Positions 1-7,438 of a stretch of 64,000 nt of DNA are shown in pieces. The stretch is from the NCBI GenBank assembly GCA_902496185.1, contig CABUZX010000004.1, positions 1 through 64,000 of the forward strand, written 5' to 3'. The number at the start of each line of letters is the position of its first letter. The stretch's first letter is position 1. The notes under the pieces are model-generated. The model worked only from the letters and a program-made list of their open reading frames with translations. It had not been told where the DNA came from and searched no databases. Made by a program: the position numbers and the translations under genes. The DNA is from an uncultured Subdoligranulum sp. GTDB taxonomy: Bacteria > Bacillota > Clostridia > Christensenellales > CAG-314.

Positions 1-27
1 AAATTTATGTTGATAAATGACAAAAAG

Positions 28-256
28 CTAATTTTCCTTCTCCCAAACAATAGGAGTTTTGCCGTCAGTGGCAAAGTGCCAATAATTGCCACTTTCCGTC
101 GGTTGCGTTTCGGAATAATAGTATATAGTTGTATTTTTCAAATTACTTATATATACACATATCTCATTTATGTCGTCGTGTATCATTTTCAATATGTACG
201 GTAATCTTTTCATAATCCATTTCAATTTTTCTTTCGTCAATGTTTTTTTCTCTCAT
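28..256 (-). pseudogene. frameshifted small gene, unknown function
   Basis: An ATG at 256 has a good ribosome site (AAGGAG, about 6 bases upstream of the start codon) but its frame stops at 166-164 after 30 codons. An overlapping frame continues to a TAG at 28-30 and encodes an acidic, aromatic-rich tail ending in GNYWHFATDGKTPIVWEKEN. The second frame has only a TTG start without a ribosome site. Joining the two around the CGACGAC repeat (171-178) gives one continuous protein of about 75 residues, so the simplest reading is a one- or two-base slippage mutation in a small gene. Function not recognised. Codon use is AT-rich, like the next two genes and unlike tsaD. Confidence 0.4.
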
Positions 257-341
257 ACTTTACTCCTTGTATTATATATTGTTTAATTATTGTTAAAGTC
301 CGCACTTTTACCATTTTTTTATTATTTTATATCCATAAAGC

Positions 342-379
342 AAAAGCGACCTCCTTTATTATACAAGGCCGCTTTTTTT
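342..379 (+). terminator. rho-independent terminator-like hairpin
   Basis: The arms AAAAGCGaCCT and AGGcCGCTTTT flank a loop of about 13 bases and are followed on the + strand by a T run. On the minus strand the hairpin lies downstream of the membrane protein gene and is followed by a shorter T-rich stretch, so it may work for that gene too. Confidence 0.55.
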
Positions 380-472
380 ACTTTTTTAGTTGTCTCGTTA
401 ATACATTTTATTAAAGGATATTTCCCAATCTTGAATTATTTATTTTGAATATATAAAACTCCTTATATGCCC

Positions 473-961
473 TTAATCAACAAATCTGATTTTTTTATTA
501 TAAGCAATTTTTCGTATAAGCTCATAATTTTTTTTCTTTAGAATAATTAAAAATGGACCTCCTTCAGTATTTAATTTAGGCTTTAATATTTTTTGTCTCA
601 CATTAGTTTTCAACACCATATATTTACTGGTTATACCTCCTCTCCCTTCCGTAAGAAGTAGTCTTACTACTTCAATTTCAACAATTTCTTCCCAATTCAC
701 AATCACCTTTCGTCGTATTAACGAACGAAAAATGATTTCATCAGATGTAATCCAAGCAAACTCCGTATTCTTCAATATAATCCATATGGGCCATAAAAAA
801 CAAAACGCGACCACTATATAAGCAAAAATTCTTATTACCAGAAATTCTTCCGAACTGAAATTTAATACTCCTATTAATATTATTATAGCATCTAACATAA
901 GAAGAAAAATACTAACAAAAGTATTATATAAGCATTGTGTTCTTATTTTAATTTTCTTCAT
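473..961 (-). CDS. two-TM membrane protein, PH-like; candidate immunity protein
   Basis: 162 residues. Two hydrophobic segments (about residues 15-35 and 42-63) are followed by a soluble region of beta-rich character containing WITSDEIIFRSLIRRKVIVNWEEI, here cited only as residues about 69-92, which resembles the start of bacterial PH-like domains on small membrane proteins. The ATG at 961 follows the TAA of the upstream toxin-tip frame (963-965) by one base and has no clear ribosome site, so translation is probably coupled. A membrane protein placed directly after a polymorphic-toxin C-terminal piece is the usual position of an immunity gene. That role is inferred from position only; a free-standing PH-domain membrane protein is the alternative. 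Base composition is more AT-rich than the core genes. Confidence 0.5.
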   Translation of the reverse strand: MKKIKIRTQCLYNTFVSIFLLMLDAIIILIGVLNFSSEEFLVIRIFAYIVVAFCFLWPIWIILKNTEFAWITSDEIIFRSLIRRKVIVNWEEIVEIEVVRLLLTEGRGGITSKYMVLKTNVRQKILKPKLNTEGGPFLIILKKKNYELIRKIAYNKKIRFVD

Positions 962-962
962 T

Positions 963-1661
963 TTAATACCAACCAGATAAAGGATTTGCTACAATAGAGG
1001 ATAGTATTGAATATCTACACAAAACATTAGTATTTACAATAAGCTTTTCTATCTCTTCTTTTGTCGTATCTTTAAATGCATTCCTCATATTACCTTTTAA
1101 TGCCTTTGCTCCCATATTAAAAGATTTCCCTTGCATTTTTTGAATAGCTAACGATTTGGCTTTTCTTCCTTGGTTAAATATTTTATTTGCCTTTACTTTT
1201 GAAAAAATTTTACTTGCTCCATATCCTATCATGTTTGCGCCTGCTCCAATACCAAAAGCAAGCAACCCTGATTTTAGATCATGAACAGAACCACTAATTA
1301 ATCCACCAAGAACAGAAGCTGTTCCACCAAAAAGTAATGAACCAATAACACCACCTATTGGAATAGCCGATATTGCTCCCGCAACTCCACCACCTAGCGC
1401 AGATTTAGCAATACTTCTCCAATCCCATGTTGACGCATCCCAATTCCAATTACCATCATTATATACTTCTTCAATTATTGCTACTGTTCCAGATACTGTA
1501 GCACCTATTGCAAAACCGATTAACATACTAATCGCAATCGCAGAAAAACTAATCACAAAATGGCCACTATACTTTCTCCACAAAAGCATGAAAGGTATTT
1601 CATCACAGAAGTTATGTTTTGTCAGTATACATCCCTTTGCTAAAAAACAAAATCCCTTCAA
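963..1661 (-). pseudogene. orphan C-terminal tip of an RHS/polymorphic toxin
   Basis: The frame of 232 codons has no credible start: it opens at a TTG and the first 30 codons are low-quality sequence. From about residue 32 it reads YSGHFVIS, matching the D-P-[ST]-G-H boundary that ends the RHS core in many Firmicute RHS proteins, then a hydrophobic stretch, NWNWDASTWDW and a Gly/Ala-rich region (about residues 85-155) typical of the pre-toxin segment of such proteins. The last ~75 residues are basic and would be the toxin tip; I do not recognise its activity. No RHS repeats precede it: tsaD ends 24 bases upstream. This is best read as a displaced (orphan) tip left by recombination; it is probably silent unless an internal ATG (for example 1589) is used. 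One base separates it from the candidate immunity gene. Confidence 0.55.
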
Positions 1662-1685
1662 AAAGAAGAACTTTAGATTTGATTT

Positions 1686-2744
1686 TTATTGCGGTTTTTT
1701 TCCACGCAACTTGAGGGTAGGACAAGCGTTTAAGGACAAATCACTCAACGGCTTGCCTTCCTTTGCCCAAAAGTAACCCTGACTTGCAACCATTGCGGCG
1801 TTGTCGGTACAAAATACGAGTTGTGGTAAAAACACTTCTACTCCAAGCTCCTTGCCGAGCAAAAGCGCCTCTTGCCTCAAATAACTGTTTGCTCCCACGC
1901 CCCCTGCAACGGCAAACTTCGTCAAGCCGTATTGAGACAGCAGTTGTTTACAACGAGCAATCAATCCATCTATTGCCGAGTGAGAAAAACTGCAACACAT
2001 ATCAGGCTTGTTTACTTCTTCGCCCTTTTGCGTCAAGTTGTGAACGGTATTTATTACTGCAGTTTTTAGTCCGCTGTAAGAAAAATTGCCGTTGGACACA
2101 ACCACCGAAGGCAATTTGTAATTGGGCTTGCCCGTTTTTGCGTTTTTGTCAATATTAGGCCCACCGGGATAACTGTACCCCAAAACTCTTGCAACCTTGT
2201 CAAAAGCCTCGCCAACGGCGTCGTCCACCGTACTTGCAAGCACGGTATAATCGGTAAACCCGTCAACTTTTATTACTGCGGTGTGACCACCGCTTGCAAG
2301 CAAGCATAAATACGGCGGTTGCAAATCGGGGTGATTTAGATAGTTGGCGCAAATATGCGACTCTATATGATTGACTCCCACCAAGGGGATACCCGTCGAC
2401 TGACTCAATCCCTTTGCAAAGGATACCCCAACCAACAGCGCTCCAACCAACCCCGCGCCGTAAGTGACTGCAATAAGGTCGATTTCTTCTATTGTTTTTC
2501 CGCTTTGCTCCAACGCCAACGCCACAACCTTGTCAATTGCCTCAACGTGATTTCTGCTGGCTATTTCCGGCACGACACCGCCGTAAAGCTTGTGAATATC
2601 AATTTGGCTTACGATTACGTTGGACAAAACCTCTCTGCCGTTTTTGACCACGGCAGAAGCTGTCTCGTCGCAACTACTCTCTATGCCCAACACAAACACG
2701 TCCCTATCTAAGGATAACTTGTTTAACAAATTTTGTACTTTCAT
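1686..2744 (-). CDS. tsaD: tRNA N6-threonylcarbamoyladenosine transferase TsaD
   Basis: 352 residues, normal length for TsaD (Gcp/YgjD), the ASKHA-fold enzyme that transfers threonylcarbamoyl from TC-AMP to A37 of ANN-decoding tRNAs with TsaB and TsaE. Visible hallmarks: LGIESSCDETA (about residues 19-29), the metal-binding H126-x3-H130 in NHIESH, and a C-terminal FCTDNAAM motif. The ATG shares its A with the prfB stop (TAATG), so the two are translationally coupled. It is the last core gene of the recD2-comFC-secA-prfB-tsaD run. No strong terminator follows; the next sequence is the accessory toxin patch. TsaB and TsaE are not in the window. Confidence 0.96.
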   Translation of the reverse strand: MKVQNLLNKLSLDRDVFVLGIESSCDETASAVVKNGREVLSNVIVSQIDIHKLYGGVVPEIASRNHVEAIDKVVALALEQSGKTIEEIDLIAVTYGAGLVGALLVGVSFAKGLSQSTGIPLVGVNHIESHICANYLNHPDLQPPYLCLLASGGHTAVIKVDGFTDYTVLASTVDDAVGEAFDKVARVLGYSYPGGPNIDKNAKTGKPNYKLPSVVVSNGNFSYSGLKTAVINTVHNLTQKGEEVNKPDMCCSFSHSAIDGLIARCKQLLSQYGLTKFAVAGGVGANSYLRQEALLLGKELGVEVFLPQLVFCTDNAAMVASQGYFWAKEGKPLSDLSLNACPTLKLRGKKPQ

Positions 2745-3839
2745 TAAAACGCCTTACTTAAATAATCTTCGATAAACCCTTGAATATTGCCGTCCATAAC
2801 GTCTTCTACGTTGGAATTTTCAAACCCAGTGCGGTGATCCTTGACCAAAGTGTAGGGACAAAAGACGTAACTCCTTATTTGACTGCCCCACTCTATTTTT
2901 TTGACTTCTCCCTTAATGGAGGCGGCTTCTTCCATTTGCTGACGTTCTTTAAGTTCTGCAAGACGGCTTTTTAGCATTTGCATTGCGTACTCACGGTTTT
3001 GAATTTGACTGCGTTGCGTCTGACACGCAACCACGATACCCGTCGGCAAGTGCGTGATCCTTATTGCGCTTTCCGTCTTGTTGACGTGCTGTCCGCCTGC
3101 TCCGCTACTACGATACGTGTCTACTTTAAGGTCTTTTTCCGCTATAACGATTTCCTCGTCGTTTTGCAAAACGGGCATTACTTCAAGCGAGGCAAAACTC
3201 GTGTGACGGCGTTTGTTTGCGTCAAAAGGACTAATACGCACCAAACGGTGAACGCCTTTTTCCGCCTTGAGATAACCGTACGCGTATTCGCCCGATACGG
3301 TAAACGTAACGCTCTTGATACCTGCCTCGTCGCCGTCAAGCTTGTCTTCTTCCTTGACGGAAAAACCTTGTCTTTCGGCGTACCTTGCGTACATACGATA
3401 CAGCATAGACGCCCAGTCCATAGCTTCCGTACCGCCTGCGCCCGCGTGCAAAGTAACGGTTGCGTCGCAATCGTCGTACTTGCCTTTAAGCAAAGTTTCC
3501 AAATGCAATGCGTCTACTTGCGATTGCAAAACGGAAATTTCCTGCGCGACTTCTTCAAGCATGGCTTGATCGTCGCCCGCAAGCTCTAAAATTTCTTCCG
3601 CAGAAGAAAGACTCTTTGTCAACATTTCAAAATGGTTGAGCTTGTTTTCGCAATGTTTGAGTTTTCTACTGACTTTTTGCGCGTCTTGAACGTTTTGCCA
3701 AAAATCTTCCGCTTGAGTTTGGGCTTTTAATTCTTCAATTTCCTTCCTTAGCGAAGGCGGGTCAAAGTGACTCACCTGCCCCGTTAAGTTTTGATTTCAT
3801 TTCTCTCAATTTTTGTTTTTGTTCGTCTATATTAATCAA
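2744..3839 (-). CDS. prfB: peptide chain release factor 2, programmed +1 frameshift
   Basis: RF2 terminates translation at UGA and UAA. The main frame (from about 3766) contains the SPF tripeptide in RISPFDANKRRHTSF, which reads the stop codon, and the GGQ motif in SGAGGQHVNKTES, which drives hydrolysis. The start lies upstream in another frame: TTG at 3839 (11 bases after GGGGAG) opens INIDEQKQKLREMKSKLNGA, aligning with the RF2 N-terminus, and reaches CTT TGA C at codons 25-26 (TGA at 3764-3762). An AGGTGAG element lies just upstream of the slip site. A +1 shift on CTT joins it to DPPSLRKEIEEL. UGA at codon 26 is the position known in E. coli, so RF2 level autoregulates its synthesis. A GTG start at 3775 would drop the conserved first helix. 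Confidence 0.95.
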
Positions 3840-3894
3840 ATCTCATCACTCTCCCCTGCCTTAATTTGCCTTTTTTGCTTATAACTGTTTTTTA

Positions 3895-6648
3895 TTATTT
3901 TTTTGCTTTTTTGTTTTGACGGAACTCTTCCTTTTTGCGCTCCGCCTCGGCTTTTCCGCAACAGTTTTTGTACTTAAGTCCACTACCACACGGACAAAGC
4001 CTGTTGAGAGATTTGTTGGGATTATCCGCTAAATCTTCTCTCTGAGCAACGCTGTTTGCAGAATCCACTCTCTTGACTTTGCCAAACAACAAAGCGCGAA
4101 TAGTAGAATACTGAATATCCGTTTCGAGATTTTCAAACATTTCATACGCTTGCTTTTTGTACAAGGCAACGGGATCTTGTTGACCGATAGCCGCAAGTCC
4201 TACGCCACGGCGCATTTGCTCCATATCGTCAATATGCGTCATCCATTTTGTATCGATAGTTTTAAGTAAAACGTATCTTTCAATATCCTTAAAGTCCAAG
4301 TCGTCACCGACTTCTTGCTTGACTTCTTCCGCGCGTTCGTCAAGCAAGCCTTTGACGTACTTTGTCATTTCCGCCAAAATTTCCTTTGCGGACAACTCGT
4401 GGAAATCTTCCTTTAAAAACTCCTCTTCCATAGGGAGATATTTTTGATACAAAACCTTGTTTGCCGAAGCAAAATTCCACTTTCTGCTGTCCGAAACGCC
4501 GTCTACTGCATCTTCTAACGCTTTGCGACAGTAACCTTCCGCCATTTTGAGAATTTCGTCGTGAATATCTTCGCCGTTGACTACCTTTTGTCTTTCCGCA
4601 TAAATAATATTACGTTGCTTGTTGTTGACGTCGTCGTATTGCAACACTTGCTTACGGGTTGCAAAATGACGCCCTTCTATATTAGTTTGCGCTCTTTCTA
4701 TAAGTTTTGTTATTGCTTTTTGAGTGATAGGCTCATCCTCCTCCCACTTAAAAAACTGAAGCATAGTCTGCATCCTTTCGCCACCGAAAAGTCTTGCCAA
4801 ATCGTCTTCGAGACTGATAAAGAATACGCTACTGCCAGGATCTCCTTGACGTCCGCTACGACCACGCAACTGATTGTCTATACGACGGCTTTCGTGACGC
4901 TCCGTACCAATAATATGCAAACCGCCAAGCTCTACGACCTTTTGCTTTTCCTCGTCGGTTTGCTTTTTGAACTTTTCGTACAAAGTCTTGTAAGTTTTTT
5001 TCCACTCGTCCTCTTCGGGCGTGCCGTCGGCAAAACTTGTGGCAATATCTATCTGCTCGTCACTAAACCCGTCCTGAACCATTTTTTGACGAGCCATAAA
5101 TTCGGGATTACCGCCGAGCAAAATGTCCGTACCACGCCCAGCCATGTTGGTTGCAATGGTCACAGAGTTGAGTCTACCTGCTTGAGCAACGATTTCTGCC
5201 TCGCGAGCGTGGTTTTTGGCGTTTAAGACGTTGTGTTTGACACCGCGCCTTACCAAAAGATTAGACAATTCTTCACTTGCTTCAACGCTAATTGTACCTA
5301 CCAATACGGGTTGCCCCGTTTTGTTGCGCTCTACTATATCTTCAACTATGTTTTTTAATTTTGCCTTTTTTGTAGAATACAATACGTCGTTGTAGTCCGT
5401 CCTTATCATTGGCTTGTTTGTGGGGATTTCTACAACGTCAAGGTTATAAATAGTATTAAACTCGCCTTCTTCCGTCTTTGCAGTACCCGTCATACCGCTC
5501 ATTTTTTTATACATACGGAACAAGTTTTGGAAAGTAACCGTTGCGAGAGTTTTGTTTTCCGCGCGGATTCTTACGCCTTCCTTTGCTTCGATTGCTTGAT
5601 GCAAGCCGGAGTTATAACGCCTGCCTATCATTTTGCGTCCCGTAAATTCGTCAACGATAATGACTTCGCCACCTTCCACGATATAGTCAATGTCGCGTCT
5701 CATAATAAATATAGCGCGCAACGCTTGGTTGATGTAATGGTTGAGTTCTGTATTGTCAATATCGGAAAGATTTTCTACCCCAAAGAATTTTTCCGCCTTT
5801 GCTATACCGCGAGTTGTAAGACGTACGGATTTTTCCTTTTCTACCACCAATACGTCGTAAGTTTCCTCCGCTTCGGCGTCAAAGTCCGCGCCAAAACGGT
5901 CAAGCTTGCTTTTTTCGTCGTCGGCTTTTTCAAACCCGCGAGACAATCCTTTTGCAAACTTGTTTGCATTAACGTACATTTCGTTACTTTTGTTTCCACC
6001 ACCGCTTATAATTAAAGGAGTACGAGCTTCGTCAATCAAAATACTGTCAACTTCGTCGATAATGACAAAATTGAGTCCGCGCTGAACAAGTTGCGATTTT
6101 GACGTAACCATATTGTCGCGCAAATAGTCAAAGCCAAATTCGTTGTTGGTACCGTAAGTAATATCACATTGATATGCTTTTTGTTTTTCGGCGTGAGGCA
6201 TCTGCGCGTAAATTACTCCTACCGATACCCCCAAAAACTTATAAATTTTGCCCATCCACTCGGCGTCACGCTTTGCAAGATAATCATTTACCGTAACGAC
6301 GTGAACGCCTTTACCTGCAAGACTGTTTAAGTACGCAGGCATAGTAGAAACCAAGGTTTTGCCTTCGCCCGTTGACATCTGACAAATTCTGCCTTGATGG
6401 AGCGCAATACCACCCAAAATCTGAACGTGAAAATGATACATATTGAGAGTACGCTTGGAGACTTCTCTAACAACGGCAAATGCGTCTGGCAAAATATCGT
6501 CCAACGTTTCGCCTTTGTTTAAACGCTCTTTTAACCAAGGCGTTACTTCCTTAAGTTGCTTGTCGGTTTTGGAAGCGTAAACCGAAGCCAAATCTTCTAC
6601 TTTTTTTGCGGTTTTTTCTAAAATTTTAATTTGCTTTTTGTTATTCAT
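3895..6648 (-). CDS. secA: preprotein translocase ATPase SecA
   Basis: 917 residues, the motor that drives proteins through SecYEG at the membrane. Walker A is in MSTGEGKTLVST, the DEAD-like motif in VIIDEVDSILIDEARTP, and helicase motif VI-type residues occur in TERHESRRIDNQLRGRSGRQ. The C-terminus keeps the zinc-binding SEC-C tail (CPCGSGLKYKNCC, from about residue 885) used for SecB/ribosome contact. It is longer than the 841-residue Bacillus protein, mostly through acidic insertions near residues 230-260 and 535-570. The ATG at 6648 has AAGGAGG seven bases upstream and overlaps the end of comFC by 8 bases. Its position before prfB is conserved in Firmicutes; the usual hpf/raiA gene between comFC and secA is missing. 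Confidence 0.97.
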   Translation of the reverse strand: MNNKKQIKILEKTAKKVEDLASVYASKTDKQLKEVTPWLKERLNKGETLDDILPDAFAVVREVSKRTLNMYHFHVQILGGIALHQGRICQMSTGEGKTLVSTMPAYLNSLAGKGVHVVTVNDYLAKRDAEWMGKIYKFLGVSVGVIYAQMPHAEKQKAYQCDITYGTNNEFGFDYLRDNMVTSKSQLVQRGLNFVIIDEVDSILIDEARTPLIISGGGNKSNEMYVNANKFAKGLSRGFEKADDEKSKLDRFGADFDAEAEETYDVLVVEKEKSVRLTTRGIAKAEKFFGVENLSDIDNTELNHYINQALRAIFIMRRDIDYIVEGGEVIIVDEFTGRKMIGRRYNSGLHQAIEAKEGVRIRAENKTLATVTFQNLFRMYKKMSGMTGTAKTEEGEFNTIYNLDVVEIPTNKPMIRTDYNDVLYSTKKAKLKNIVEDIVERNKTGQPVLVGTISVEASEELSNLLVRRGVKHNVLNAKNHAREAEIVAQAGRLNSVTIATNMAGRGTDILLGGNPEFMARQKMVQDGFSDEQIDIATSFADGTPEEDEWKKTYKTLYEKFKKQTDEEKQKVVELGGLHIIGTERHESRRIDNQLRGRSGRQGDPGSSVFFISLEDDLARLFGGERMQTMLQFFKWEEDEPITQKAITKLIERAQTNIEGRHFATRKQVLQYDDVNNKQRNIIYAERQKVVNGEDIHDEILKMAEGYCRKALEDAVDGVSDSRKWNFASANKVLYQKYLPMEEEFLKEDFHELSAKEILAEMTKYVKGLLDERAEEVKQEVGDDLDFKDIERYVLLKTIDTKWMTHIDDMEQMRRGVGLAAIGQQDPVALYKKQAYEMFENLETDIQYSTIRALLFGKVKRVDSANSVAQREDLADNPNKSLNRLCPCGSGLKYKNCCGKAEAERKKEEFRQNKKAKK

Positions 6649-7438
6649 CTATTTGCCTCCTTGTAACTGTACGTATTGTTTTTTGTTTAATATGTTTTTT
6701 ACCTTTTAGTTTATCTGAAGCTTGATTTCTTATATTTTCCTTTACCGATACGGCGGTAAGACCGTAAACCTTGTTAGCCTTACTAAGCTTAAGTACCTTT
6801 GCAATACGGCTTAAAGTAGTCCCCGTAGTTTTTACGTCGTCGATAATTAATACGTTTTTGCCCACAAAGGCAGTTTTGTCCGTCACTTTAAACGCGTCCA
6901 AAAGATTTTCTCGACGTTGTTTAAAAGACAATTTTTCCTGCTGGTCGGTATCTTTTATTTTAATAAGATTATTTTCTATCAATGGCAAATTCGTAAGTTT
7001 GCAAACTTTTTGCGCCAACAACAGGGATTGATTGTACCCTCTTTTTGCCAAAGATTTTTCCGACAAAGGTACTGCCACCACGCAATCCACTTGTAATCCC
7101 GACGCCATTAAGGTTGCCGCCATATAATTTGCAAAAATCTCCGCCAAATAACGCTTGTTTGCGTACTTAAAATTTTTAATCAATGATTGCATGTGTCCAA
7201 CGTAGTCAAAACTACTTATAGCTTTGTCAAAAAAGGTTTTGTCCGCTCTACAGGTACTGCAACAATCATTGTCACCCAAAACTACTGCTCCGCAGTATTT
7301 GCAGGTTTTGCCGTTGTTGAAAGGTATTTTTTGTATGCAATGCTCGCAAAATCCCTTGTCGTCAAAAATATCCGCGCCACAAATACAACACGCGTGTTTG
7401 TGAAAATCAAAAATTTTATCCACCAAAGAGAAGGTCAT
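6641..7438 (-). CDS. comFC: ComF-family phosphoribosyltransferase-like protein
   Basis: 265 residues. The N-terminus has four pairs of cysteines (CCICG, CEHC, CKYCG, CCSTC; about residues 17-62) forming a zinc-ribbon-like module, and the C-terminal half has a PRPP-binding loop VLIIDDVKTTGTT preceded by RGYNQS, the layout of ComFC/GntX. ComFC is needed for DNA uptake in transformable Firmicutes, though the family also occurs in species not known to be competent. The ATG at 7438 has GAGGAG nine bases upstream and lies inside the end of recD2 (23-base overlap). The basic tail (KGKKHIKQKTIRTVTRRQ) is an extension past the usual PRTase fold. No comFA or comGA is present, so a role in competence cannot be assumed. 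Confidence 0.88.
   Translation of the reverse strand: MTFSLVDKIFDFHKHACCICGADIFDDKGFCEHCIQKIPFNNGKTCKYCGAVVLGDNDCCSTCRADKTFFDKAISSFDYVGHMQSLIKNFKYANKRYLAEIFANYMAATLMASGLQVDCVVAVPLSEKSLAKRGYNQSLLLAQKVCKLTNLPLIENNLIKIKDTDQQEKLSFKQRRENLLDAFKVTDKTAFVGKNVLIIDDVKTTGTTLSRIAKVLKLSKANKVYGLTAVSVKENIRNQASDKLKGKKHIKQKTIRTVTRRQIDE

Noticed and set aside
7..204. 65-codon + strand frame at the window start
   Set aside because: No ribosome site and it is antisense to the better-supported broken small gene at 28-256.
3766..3777. GTG at 3775 as the prfB start
   Set aside because: It would skip the conserved first helix and the CTTTGAC frameshift site; the TTG at 3839 restores full RF2 alignment.
4561..5226. 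221-codon + strand frame within secA
   Set aside because: Antisense shadow without ribosome site.
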